Positions 17,694-25,643 of a stretch of DNA of 64,000 nucleotides are shown piece after piece. Source of the stretch: Bordetella flabilis. Its GTDB lineage: Bacteria; Pseudomonadota; Gammaproteobacteria; Burkholderiales; Burkholderiaceae_B. The stretch's first letter is position 1; every line of letters begins with the position of its first letter. The stretch is from positions 3,100,001 to 3,164,000 of the forward strand of contig NZ_CP016172.1 of the NCBI RefSeq assembly GCF_001676725.1, written 5' to 3'. Below the pieces are notes generated by a model. That model searched no databases and had not been told where the DNA came from. It worked only from the letters and a program-made list of their open reading frames with translations. The position numbers were made by a program, and so were the translations under genes.

Positions 17694-18592
17694 GACCGCT
17701 GCGACGTCACCCGGCTGCGCAGCGCGGTCGCCCCGCCCAGTGCCGGGTCGGGAATGGCGGACGGCGCGCGGGGCGTGCTGCGCGGGGCGCCCGCCTTGGC
17801 CTGCCTGCCCTTTTTCACCGGCTGGTCGCGGATTTCGTCCTCGATGTTCTCCATGAAGGAATTGAGGGTTTCACGAACCATGGCGGGCCCGCGCCGCTCG
17901 CACATCATGGAAATTCCCTGCAGCACCATGTTCATCAGCACCAGGCGCTGTTCGGTGCGGCGTTCCAGCTTGATGGCGATGGGCTTGCAGATCAGGTTGG
18001 CCAGCAGGATGCCGTAGAAGGTCGCGATCAACGCAATGCCCATCTGCTTGCCGATGACGTCCATGCCTTGCGAGCCCAGCACCGTCATCAGGTTGACCAG
18101 CCCGATCAGGGTCGCGAGCATGCCGAAGGCCGGCGCGAAGGCGGCCATGGTGCGGAACATCTGCGCCTCGGCCTGCTCCCGCGCCCGCATGCGCGCGATG
18201 CGCCATTGCAGCAACTCGACGATCTGTTCTTCCGGCGTGTTGTCGATGATCAACTGCACGCCGGTGCGCAGAAAGGGGTTGGACACCTTCTGCAGCTCAC
18301 GCTCGACATTGTGTACGTCCGCGCCCGCCCAGCTGTGCGCCAGGGCGACCAGTTCCTCGATATCGCGCTGGGTGTCCACTTTTTCGTTGCGGACCACCAG
18401 GCGCATGAGCGGAACGATGCGCCGGATTTCGCTCAAGGGGTAGGCAATGAACAGCGCGGCCGCCGTGCCGCCCAGCACGATGCCCAGGCCCGGCAGGTTG
18501 ATGAAGGTGACGGCGTCCGGCGCCGAGGAAAAGATCGCCGCCGCCAGGGTCGCGACGGCGACGGCAATACCGATCAGGGTCGAGGAATTCAT
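17690..18592 (-). CDS. MotA/TolQ/ExbB-type proton channel protein
   Basis: 300 residues from the ATG at 18592; a TTG at 18628 is possible but no better supported. Helices lie near residues 5-22 and 27-45, with a further pair formed by GMLATLIGLVNLMTVLG and MGIALIATFYGILLANL. That is the conserved MotA/PomA core in which the ion-conducting path forms. Between them is a long cytoplasmic loop with LALAHS-like charged text. The C-terminal tail is basic and longer than in PomA. It is the first gene of the run and overlaps the MotB-like gene by four bases. Flagellar, gliding and other force-generating roles are all possible. Confidence 0.88.
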   Translation of the reverse strand: MNSSTLIGIAVAVATLAAAIFSSAPDAVTFINLPGLGIVLGGTAAALFIAYPLSEIRRIVPLMRLVVRNEKVDTQRDIEELVALAHSWAGADVHNVERELQKVSNPFLRTGVQLIIDNTPEEQIVELLQWRIARMRAREQAEAQMFRTMAAFAPAFGMLATLIGLVNLMTVLGSQGMDVIGKQMGIALIATFYGILLANLICKPIAIKLERRTEQRLVLMNMVLQGISMMCERRGPAMVRETLNSFMENIEDEIRDQPVKKGRQAKAGAPRSTPRAPSAIPDPALGGATALRSRVTSQRS

Positions 18593-18831
18593 GATTTGCC
18601 CAATGGAGAGGCGGCCGGACCAGGCCAAGAGGGCCGTCCGGATCCCGCGCGGTACACGGGACGCCCCAATTCTAGTGAGCCGCCCGCCGCTCCAACGGCC
18701 CTAAAAAGGGCCGAAAAACCCCCGACTCCTGCGGCTTGGGTGCGCCCGGCGCACTTACTCCGGTCCTGGCCAGCGCTGACCGACCAGGAAACCCGCTCGT
18801 TCGCGCCTCGCCCGTTGCTCGCGGCCAGGTC
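18593..18831. other. Divergent intergenic region upstream of the motA-like gene
   Basis: About 240 bases between the divergent motA-like and GntR genes. A GGCCC-N6-GGGCC inverted repeat with an A-rich centre (18697-18712) is followed by AAAAACC. It lies where the motA-like promoter should be, but no clear -35/-10 pair for the minus strand was found. Confidence 0.35.
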
Positions 18832-18863
18832 TTGACATCGTGAGATCATGACATCATGATGTC
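18832..18863 (+). promoter_or_regulatory. GntR promoter with operator on its -10 box
   Basis: A consensus -35 TTGACA (18832-18837) is followed after 17 bases by CATGAT (18855-18860). A perfect 14-bp palindrome, GACATCATGATGTC (18850-18863), covers the -10 box and ends three bases before the ATG. This is a typical GntR-type autoregulatory operator. The predicted transcription start is at or within a base or two of the start codon, so the message may be leaderless. Confidence 0.6.
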
Positions 18864-18866
18864 TGA

Positions 18867-19610
18867 ATGAATTCCGCCGCACCCGCCGCCCCGCTCTATG
18901 CCAAGGTGGAAATGACCCTTGCTGAAGACATCGCCGCCGGCCGGCTGCCCATCGGCAGTCAGTTGCCATCCGAGGACTGCCTGGTGTCCCGATTCGAGGT
19001 CAGCCGCACCACCGTGCGCAAGGCCGTCGAGAACCTGGTATCACGGGGGCTGGTCCAGATACGCCGCGGCAAGGGCACCTTCGTCGCGGAACCCCGCATC
19101 CACCAGGAACTGACCGAACTGAGCGGCTTCGTCGAGGACATGACGGCGCTGGGCCGGCATCCGACCGCGCGCCTGCTCGATCACCGCGTGGTCGTGGCCG
19201 GTGAAGCGGTCGCGCGCGAACTGGACATCACGGCCGGCACGCAGGTCACGCGTATCGAACGGGTACGGCTGGCCGACGGCGTGCCCATATCGCTGGACGA
19301 GACCTACCTGCCGCTGGCCATCGGACAAAAGATCGTCCAGCACGATCTGGAAGCGGAGCCCATCTTTTCGCTGCTGGAAGACAAGTACGACCTGCCGCTG
19401 GTGGAGGCCAAGTACCAGTTGGAAGCCACCACGGCCACGGCACATGTCGCCGCGGCCCTGGGTATCGCGGTCGGCAGCCCCATCTTCCTGATCGAACGCA
19501 CGTCGTATTGCGCGGGGCCGCGGCCGATCGATTACGAAAAGCTCTACTACCGCGGCGACTTCATCCGCTTCGTCACGCGCCTGGCACGCCGCCCGCGGCC
19601 GCGCAGCTGA
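18867..19610 (+). CDS. GntR family regulator with UTRA domain (HutC/FarR type)
   Basis: 247 residues. Winged helix at about 8-75 (PLYAKVEMTLAEDI, LPSEDCLVSRFEVSRTTVRKA) and UTRA ligand domain at about 95-240, with RVRLADGVPISLDETYLP and FLIERTSYCAG. An in-frame TGA directly before the ATG at 18867 excludes an earlier start, and there is no Shine-Dalgarno. A start at the internal Met-16 would remove the first helix. It precedes the TauE/SafE gene on the same strand by 61 bases and probably controls it. The ligand is unknown. Confidence 0.88.
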   Translation: MNSAAPAAPLYAKVEMTLAEDIAAGRLPIGSQLPSEDCLVSRFEVSRTTVRKAVENLVSRGLVQIRRGKGTFVAEPRIHQELTELSGFVEDMTALGRHPTARLLDHRVVVAGEAVARELDITAGTQVTRIERVRLADGVPISLDETYLPLAIGQKIVQHDLEAEPIFSLLEDKYDLPLVEAKYQLEATTATAHVAAALGIAVGSPIFLIERTSYCAGPRPIDYEKLYYRGDFIRFVTRLARRPRPRS

Positions 19611-19671
19611 ACGCCATCGGCTCACGCCGCCAGACGCCGCGCATGCGCTCGCAGCCCCAAGGACGCCCCCG

Positions 19672-20532
19672 TTGATCTGCCCCACGTTCACCTGGCTGTT
19701 GCTCGCCGCGTTCTGCGCCAGCGCCTTCGGCGGCATGCTGGGCATGGCCAGCGGCATCTTCATCGTCCCGCTGCTGACCATGCTGTTCGGCATCGATATC
19801 CGCGTCGCCATCGCCGCCAGCATCGTGTCGGTGATCGCCTGTTCCTGCGCGGGCGCGGCGTCGTTCCTGCGCGCCAGGCTGACTCACATCAGGCTGGCCA
19901 TCGTGCTGGAAAGCGCTACGACGCTGGGCGCGGTGACGGGCGTGTTCCTGGTCGGCTGCGTACCGGTAGCGTGGCTGTACGGGCTGTTCGCCATCATCCT
20001 GGCGTTGTCGGCACGGCAGATGGCGACCCGGCGCGGTACGGAAACCCCGCCGGGTCGCATCGCCGGCGACGCGGGGCCGGGATGGCTGCGTCTGCATTCC
20101 ACCTACCGCGATCCGGAATCGGGCGCCAGCGTGGCGTATCGGGTCGAACGCGTGCCGCTCGGCCTGTTGCTGATGTACGGCGCGGGATTGATCTCCGCCC
20201 TGCTCGGCATTGGCAGCGGTGTCCTGAAGATTCCCGCCATGGATACCGCGTTGCGGCTTCCCATCAAAGTGTCCTCGGCCACGTCGAACTTCATGATCGG
20301 CGTGACCGCCGCGGCCAGCGCGGGCGCCTATCTGGCGCGCGGGGATATCGACATGAGCATTGCCCCGCCCATCGTGCTGGGTTCTGTCATCGGCGCGTAT
20401 TCCGGCGCGCAAGCCGTGGTGAAAGTGTCGGGCGATACCCTGCGCGTGCTGTTCATCGTGGTGCTGTGCATCCTCTCGGCCTGCATGCTGTTCAGCGCGC
20501 TGGGGGTGCAGATTCCCGGAGGCGGCGCATGA
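19672..20532 (+). CDS. TauE/SafE family sulfite/anion exporter
   Basis: 286 residues from a TTG with AAGGA upstream. About eight hydrophobic helices; the N-terminal GGMLGMASGIFIVPLLTMLF and central ISALLGIGSGVLKIPAM repeats are the two inverted GxxxGxGGG-like signatures of TauE/SafE transporters. Members export sulfite, sulfoacetate or related organosulfur anions or act on them in taurine catabolism. The downstream DUF1634 gene overlaps by four bases, a known pairing. The substrate is not evident. Confidence 0.88.
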   Translation: MICPTFTWLLLAAFCASAFGGMLGMASGIFIVPLLTMLFGIDIRVAIAASIVSVIACSCAGAASFLRARLTHIRLAIVLESATTLGAVTGVFLVGCVPVAWLYGLFAIILALSARQMATRRGTETPPGRIAGDAGPGWLRLHSTYRDPESGASVAYRVERVPLGLLLMYGAGLISALLGIGSGVLKIPAMDTALRLPIKVSSATSNFMIGVTAAASAGAYLARGDIDMSIAPPIVLGSVIGAYSGAQAVVKVSGDTLRVLFIVVLCILSACMLFSALGVQIPGGGA

Positions 20533-20846
20533 GCGGCGCGGCGGATGTCCTGCGTCGCCACGAAGCCCTGCTGGGGGGACTGCTGCGGTTCGGGACATGG
20601 GCCGCGTGCCTGCTGATGGTCGCCGGCGCGCTGCTGGACCTGCCTGCCGCATCCCGGCTCGGGCTGCCGGACGGCATGGCCGCCATGGATGTCATCAGGG
20701 CCGGCATCGCCGTGCTGATTTTTTTGCCCGTGGCGCGCGTGGCGCTGATGCTGGTTCTCTTCCTGAACGAGCGCGACTACGTGTACACGGCAATCGCTGC
20801 CCTGGTGCTGGCCATTATCGGCACGGGGTTTTTCTTCGCGCGATAA
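20529..20846 (+). CDS. DUF1634 membrane protein, partner of TauE/SafE
   Basis: 105 residues from the ATG at 20529 that overlaps the exporter's TGA (ATGA). Three hydrophobic segments (about 19-40, 60-78 and 85-102) are separated by short loops, with LRFGTWAACLLMVAGALL at the start and NERDYVYTAIAALVLAIIG at the end. The domain of unknown function is repeatedly found next to TauE/SafE genes, so it is probably an accessory subunit. Function unproven. Confidence 0.8.
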   Translation: MSGAADVLRRHEALLGGLLRFGTWAACLLMVAGALLDLPAASRLGLPDGMAAMDVIRAGIAVLIFLPVARVALMLVLFLNERDYVYTAIAALVLAIIGTGFFFAR

Positions 20847-20917
20847 GCCGCTCTTCCGGCCTCCTGCCCCAGGTGCGTCCCAGGCGGCCTCCGCGCCCAT
20901 CCTGAAAGGAAGTATCC

Positions 20918-21427
20918 ATGAGCCTGCCCGCCTTCATTCGCAAGTTCGCCTTCGCTCCCCTGCCCGTCCCGCCCGGACTGTACGCCGTGCCCCTGCGGAT
21001 GATGGTCGGCTTCGGCTTCATCCAGCACGGCTATGCGAAGCTGGCGCGCGGCCCGGAGGACTTCATCACGATTCTGCATGCAATGGGGATGCCGGCGGCG
21101 GCCCTGGCCGGCTGGGCCACGATCGCCGTGGAGATCCTGGGCGGCCTGCTGATCTTCCTGGGCGCGCTGGTTCCGCTTGCAACGGTGCCGATGGCGATCG
21201 TGCTGTTCGTCGCCATCGTCACCGTCCACATGCCCAACGGGTTCAGTTCGATCAAGCTGCAATCCTTCGGGCCAGGCGGCGCGCATTTCGGTCAGCCCGG
21301 CTACGAGACGGACCTGCTTTATCTGGCGGGGCTTGTCGCGCTGTGTTTCGGCGGGGCGGGGCCGCTGTCGCTGGACGGCTGGATACGCCGGCGGCGATCC
21401 CGCGAGGCGGGGCGCCAGCCGGCCTGA
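20918..21427 (+). CDS. DoxX family membrane protein
   Basis: 169 residues with four hydrophobic helices. RMMVGFGFIQHGYAKL near residue 28, followed by GMPAAALAGWATIAVEILGG (partial), is characteristic of the DoxX/YqjF group. Relatives include a subunit of archaeal thiosulfate:quinone oxidoreductase and SodA-associated membrane proteins. AAAGGAAG precedes the ATG. It lies 71 bases after the DUF1634 gene and may be in the same transcript. A sulfur redox role would fit the neighbours but is inference. Confidence 0.82.
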   Translation: MSLPAFIRKFAFAPLPVPPGLYAVPLRMMVGFGFIQHGYAKLARGPEDFITILHAMGMPAAALAGWATIAVEILGGLLIFLGALVPLATVPMAIVLFVAIVTVHMPNGFSSIKLQSFGPGGAHFGQPGYETDLLYLAGLVALCFGGAGPLSLDGWIRRRRSREAGRQPA

Positions 21428-21532
21428 ACACGCCGCGGTCTTCCCGGGCGTCGCGCATCCAGGCATTCCTATATCATCGATGGACCTGTCGCGCGCCGCG
21501 CGCATGTCCTCGGTAAACAGCAAAGGAAGCCC

Positions 21533-22711
21533 GTGCCCATCGCCCAGGGAACATTGACGCAGACCTTCACCCGCTTCTTCGATTCGGAAAAATCAGGCGG
21601 GCTCGTCCTCATCGCCGCGACCGTGGTGTCGCTGCTATTGGCCAATTCCCCCCTTTCGGACGTCTACCTGGGCATCTGGCAATGGCACGTCGGCGGGCTC
21701 AGCATCGAGCACTGGATCAACGATGCCCTCATGGCCATCTTCTTCCTCCTGATCGGGCTGGAGCTGGAACGCGAAATCTACAACGGCGAGCTCTCCGATT
21801 TCCGCAGCGCACTGCTGCCCATCCTGGCCGCGGCGGGGGGTATCGCAGCGCCCGCGCTCATCCATTATTTACTGAACGCGGGAACCCCGACGCAACCTGG
21901 CCTGGGCATCCCGATGGCTACGGATATCGCGTTTGCATTGGGCGTGCTTGCGCTGCTGGGCAGCCGGGTGCCCGCCGCCCTGAAGATCTTCCTGACGGCG
22001 CTTGCCGTCATGGACGACCTGGGCGCCATCGTGGTGATCGCCGTGTTCTACACGGCGGAGCTTTCGGCCGTGTACCTGCTGGGCGCCCTGGCGGTGTTCG
22101 CGCTACTGGTGGGGATGAACCGCTTCCTGCGCATCATGGCCTTGACGCCCTACCTGGTGGGCGGGGCCCTCATGTGGGTGCTGATGTTGAAATCGGGCGT
22201 GCATGCGACGATCGCCGGTGTCCTGCTGGCCTTTGCCATCCCCTACTCCAGGAAGGAAGACGACGCCGCGTCGCCCTCGCATCGGCTTGAGCACATCCTT
22301 CACAAGCCGGTGGCCTTCGTCATCCTGCCCGTCTTCGCCCTGGCGAACACGGGCATCGTGATCGGCAGCGGCTGGAGCGCGCAACTGGCGTCGGCCAACG
22401 GCATCGGCATCCTGGCCGGGCTGGTGGTCGGCAAGCCGCTGGGGATCATGCTGCTGTGCCTGCTGGCCGTCAAGCTGGGGATCGCGGCACTGCCGGCGGG
22501 CCTGGGTTGGCGCCATCTGTTCGGCGCCGGCCTATTGGCAGGCATCGGTTTCACCATGTCCATCTTCATTACCAACCTGGCCTTCACGGCGCAGCCCGAC
22601 GTCATCACGGAATCCAAGATGGCGATCCTTCTCGCATCCCTGGTGGCCGGCCTGCTCGGATACATGTGGCTGAAGCTGTTCGCCCTGCGCGGGGACGCGC
22701 CACGGTACTAG
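21533..22711 (+). CDS. nhaA: Na+/H+ antiporter NhaA
   Basis: 392 residues from a GTG with AAAGGAAG upstream. NhaA motifs are clear: FFLLIGLELEREI, MATDIAFALGVLALLG with D131, and LAVMDDLGAIVVIA with D161-D162, matching the sodium-binding aspartates of E. coli NhaA. Twelve helices are expected, with length as in the family. It exchanges sodium for protons across the inner membrane. The gene is likely monocistronic, ending 13 bases before a convergent LysR gene. Confidence 0.95.
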   Translation: MPIAQGTLTQTFTRFFDSEKSGGLVLIAATVVSLLLANSPLSDVYLGIWQWHVGGLSIEHWINDALMAIFFLLIGLELEREIYNGELSDFRSALLPILAAAGGIAAPALIHYLLNAGTPTQPGLGIPMATDIAFALGVLALLGSRVPAALKIFLTALAVMDDLGAIVVIAVFYTAELSAVYLLGALAVFALLVGMNRFLRIMALTPYLVGGALMWVLMLKSGVHATIAGVLLAFAIPYSRKEDDAASPSHRLEHILHKPVAFVILPVFALANTGIVIGSGWSAQLASANGIGILAGLVVGKPLGIMLLCLLAVKLGIAALPAGLGWRHLFGAGLLAGIGFTMSIFITNLAFTAQPDVITESKMAILLASLVAGLLGYMWLKLFALRGDAPRY

Positions 22712-22724
22712 GAGGCGTCCCGGC

Positions 22725-23612
22725 TCAGGCCTGCACGCCGGCGGCCAGCGCACCGCGTTCGCTCAGCCCCATTTTGCTGGTCAGCATGCCGAACACATAG
22801 CGCGTTAGCGGATTGATCAGGTCGCCGCGGATCCACAGAAAATAGTTCACGTCCGGAAGCGGCGGCAGGCCGTCCTTTTCGCCGAGGACGCGCATGTCAG
22901 GGGCCAGGAATTCGACGCTGCGCGCGGTCACCCCCAGGCCCGCGCGCACGGCCGCGCGGATCCCCACCAGGTTGGGCGCCACATAATTCGTCAACCACGG
23001 CACCCTGGCCTGTTCCAGCGCATTGAGCGCCAGCCGCCGGAAAATGCTGGGCTCGTCGGCCAGGACCAGGGGCACGGGCGCGGTGGCGTCATGCACATAG
23101 CTGGCGGAGCAGATCCAGGCGGTGGGCGATGTGCGCAGGATCACGCCTTCGAAGGCCTGGTCAAAGCGCGTGGAAATGGTCAGATCCAATTCGCCCGCCC
23201 GCAGCGCGGTCATCAGCACGGGGCTGCGATCCACGCGGATCTCCAGCCTTACGCGCGGGGACGAGCGCGCAATGTGCGTCAGCACCGTGGGCAGGATCGT
23301 ATCGGCCACATCGTGCGGCGACCCCAGGCGCAGTTCGCCTTCGAGCTGACCGTCCTGCATGGCGCGCACGGCTTCGTCATTCACCGCCAGGATGTGGCGC
23401 GCGTAGTCGACCAGCTTGCGTCCATGCGAGGAAAGCAGCTTGTTGCGGCCATGCTTTTCGAACAAGGGCACGCCGATCAGGCCTTCCAGGCGCTGCATCT
23501 GTTGCGTGATCGCCGATTGGGTTTTGTGCAGGCGCTCGGCCGCGGCGGAAAACGTTTCTTCCTCCGCGATGGCCGCGAGCGTGCGCAGCAGGTCGAGATC
23601 CAGGTTCCGCAT
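22725..23612 (-). CDS. LysR family transcriptional regulator
   Basis: 295 residues; GGGGAG precedes the ATG. N-terminal winged helix (LDLDLLRTLAAIAEEETFS, then AAERLHKTQSAITQQMQRLE) and effector domain from about 90. Related LysR proteins in the group control neighbouring catabolic genes. It diverges from the cysteine-dioxygenase-like operon and a 14-bp palindrome lies between, so it is the candidate regulator of the sulfur-related island. No effector can be named. Confidence 0.88.
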   Translation of the reverse strand: MRNLDLDLLRTLAAIAEEETFSAAAERLHKTQSAITQQMQRLEGLIGVPLFEKHGRNKLLSSHGRKLVDYARHILAVNDEAVRAMQDGQLEGELRLGSPHDVADTILPTVLTHIARSSPRVRLEIRVDRSPVLMTALRAGELDLTISTRFDQAFEGVILRTSPTAWICSASYVHDATAPVPLVLADEPSIFRRLALNALEQARVPWLTNYVAPNLVGIRAAVRAGLGVTARSVEFLAPDMRVLGEKDGLPPLPDVNYFLWIRGDLINPLTRYVFGMLTSKMGLSERGALAAGVQA

Positions 23613-23646
23613 ATCTCCCCGACATATTACTGGCGCTAATGAGTTC

Positions 23647-23660
23647 TTAAATCAATTTAA
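23647..23660. promoter_or_regulatory. AT-rich palindrome, probable LysR box
   Basis: TTAAATCAATTTAA, a 14-bp perfect palindrome with T-N11-A spacing, lies in the 114-base gap between the LysR gene and the cupin gene. It is in an AT-rich patch unlike its surroundings. Confidence 0.5.
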
Positions 23661-23726
23661 TTTGTCAGCTCGCGGTACGCCCCGTAGAGTACGGCTTGTT
23701 CCCCGTACAGCACAGGAGTTTTGAGC

Positions 23727-24314
23727 ATGGGCAGCCAGCACCCGCATGACGCTGAGATTTCAGCAGCGATCGAAAGTATAAAAGATACTTTAGGAACCGC
23801 GGGCCTTGGCCGTCCCAGCCTGGATGCGGTGCTGCACAAGGTGATCGCCCTGGCCAGCCACGCTGACTGGTGGGGCCAGGACCGCTATCCCGCGCCGCAG
23901 GGCGACGAACGCCAGGCGCGCTACCTGATCAGCGAGGACGCCGATCGCAGCTACGCGCTTTACCTGAATGTCATGCGCCCCGGCAAGCAGATCGTGCCGC
24001 ATAACCACACGACCTGGGCCTGCATCGCGGCGGTGGAAGGCGTCGAATACAACTACGTGTATGACCGCCTGGACGACGGCACCCAGCCGGGCGTGGGCCG
24101 CCTGGCCCAGCGCGACACCGTGGTGGTGGAGCCCGGGACCGGCATCGCCCTCATGCCCGACGATATCCATGCGGTGGAAATCCGCGGCGACAGCGTCATC
24201 CGGCATTTGCACATGTACGGACGCGCCCTCGAAACCCTCACCGAACGGGTGTCATTCGACCTGCAGGCGGGCACCTGCAAGGTCATGCCCATCGGCGTGC
24301 AGACCCGCCGCTGA
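23727..24314 (+). CDS. Cysteine dioxygenase-like cupin
   Basis: 195 residues from the ATG at 23727, chosen over a TTG six bases upstream because AGGAG is then nine bases away. A cupin core carries H92 and H94 in [16 protein letters not shown] and H148 in MPDDIHAV, the three-histidine iron site of thiol dioxygenases. The family oxidises cysteine or other thiols to sulfinates. It heads a run with a beta-lyase and a rhodanese, in line with thiol or sulfide handling. The true substrate (cysteine, 3-mercaptopropionate or another) is open. Confidence 0.8.
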   Translation: MGSQHPHDAEISAAIESIKDTLGTAGLGRPSLDAVLHKVIALASHADWWGQDRYPAPQGDERQARYLISEDADRSYALYLNVMRPGKQIVPHNHTTWACIAAVEGVEYNYVYDRLDDGTQPGVGRLAQRDTVVVEPGTGIALMPDDIHAVEIRGDSVIRHLHMYGRALETLTERVSFDLQAGTCKVMPIGVQTRR

Positions 24315-24328
24315 CGGACGACGCCTCC

Positions 24329-25498
24329 ATGGAAGAACGGTACAAGCCTGGCACGCGCTTGCTGCGTGCCGGACGGCCCCATCGCGGCTGGGTCAACACG
24401 CCGGTCACGCGCGCCAGCACCTATGTCTACGACAGCGTGCAGCACTGGCGCGACACGCGCGCCCGCCGCGATCAGGAACGGCTGGTGTCCTATGGCGCCC
24501 GCGGCACCGACAGCACCTATGCGCTGGAGGATGCGCTGATCGAACTGGAGGGCGGATATCGCGCCAAGGCGTTTCCGACCGGCCAGGCGGCGATCGCCGT
24601 CGTCCTGCTGGCCTACCTGAAAAGCGGCGACCATGTGCTGATCACCGACGCGGTCTACGAGCCGGTGCGCCGCTTTTGCGCCGAACACCTGGAAAGACTG
24701 GGGATTGCCTACAGCTACTACCTGCCCGACGGCAGCGACCTGGCCACGCGCATCCGCCCTGAAACCCGGATGATCTACGCGGAGTGCCCGGGCTCGCTGG
24801 TCTACGAAATGATGGACCTGCCGGCCGTGGCGGCACTGGCCCATCGCCATGACTGCTGGCTCGCCGTGGACAACACCTGGGGTTCCGGGCTGCTGTACCG
24901 CCCGCTTGCGCTGGGCGCGGACATCTCCATCACCGCCGCGACCAAATACCTGGGCGGCCACGCCGACGTGATGATGGGCACAGTGGTCACGAACGAGCGC
25001 GCCTGGTCGCCCCTTGAGCGCGCCACGGTGGACCTGGGGCAGACCGTGGGCGCGGACGACGCCTATCTGGTGCTGCGCGGCATACGCTCGCTGCCGGCGC
25101 GCCTCGCTCTCCATGGCCGCAACGCGCTGCGCGTCGCGGACTGGCTGCAGGGCCGCCCCGAGGTCGCGCGCGTGCTGTGCCCGGCCTTGCCCGGCGATCC
25201 CGGCCACGCACTATGGCGGCGCGATTGCACCGGCACCAACGGCCTGCTGTCGATCGAATTCTCTGCCGGTATCCGCGACGCGGACGTCGAACGCATGATC
25301 GATCGCTTCCGGCTGTTCGGCCTGGGCGCCTCCTGGGGCGGCTTCGAGAGCCTGACCGTGCCGGTCAATATGGCCCGCGCGCGTTGCGTGGCGGACTGGT
25401 CCGGACGCGGCGCCATCCTGCGCCTGCACATCGGGCTGGAAGATCCGGAGGATCTCATCGCCGACCTGGAGCAGGCCATGCCCGCGCTGCAACCCTGA
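24329..25498 (+). CDS. Cystathionine beta-lyase-like PLP enzyme
   Basis: 389 residues, Cys/Met metabolism PLP family. FPTGQAAIAVVLLAYL binds the cofactor phosphate, D181 is in VDNTWGSGLL, and K206 in ITAATKYLGGHADVMMG is the Schiff-base lysine. The overall pattern is nearest to MetC-type beta-lyases, which split cystathionine, cystine or S-alkylcysteines to pyruvate, ammonia and a thiol. The ATG is 15 bases after the cupin stop, in the same operon. A gamma-synthase or gamma-lyase activity is less likely but possible. Confidence 0.87.
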   Translation: MEERYKPGTRLLRAGRPHRGWVNTPVTRASTYVYDSVQHWRDTRARRDQERLVSYGARGTDSTYALEDALIELEGGYRAKAFPTGQAAIAVVLLAYLKSGDHVLITDAVYEPVRRFCAEHLERLGIAYSYYLPDGSDLATRIRPETRMIYAECPGSLVYEMMDLPAVAALAHRHDCWLAVDNTWGSGLLYRPLALGADISITAATKYLGGHADVMMGTVVTNERAWSPLERATVDLGQTVGADDAYLVLRGIRSLPARLALHGRNALRVADWLQGRPEVARVLCPALPGDPGHALWRRDCTGTNGLLSIEFSAGIRDADVERMIDRFRLFGLGASWGGFESLTVPVNMARARCVADWSGRGAILRLHIGLEDPEDLIADLEQAMPALQP

Positions 25499-25643
25499 AC
25501 CGCCGCGGCTGCGGCGCCTGCACCGACGTGACAGGGCCCGCAGCCACCGCGCCACCCGCTACGCCGACACACACGCCGGCGGCACGCCGCATTCCGGCGC
25601 GCCGCCAGGGACTGCTTTTTTTCTCGATTACGCGACTTCCGCC

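Noticed and set aside
16815..18592. Zorya-type anti-phage system suggested by the MotA/MotB-like pair
   Set aside because: No ZorC, ZorD or ZorE-like genes follow, and the MotA-like protein lacks the long cytoplasmic tail of ZorA.
15637..18592. Ordinary flagellar motAB operon
   Set aside because: No chemotaxis or flagellar gene is adjacent and the genes are coupled to an outer-membrane barrel gene instead, so a flagellar symbol was not assigned.
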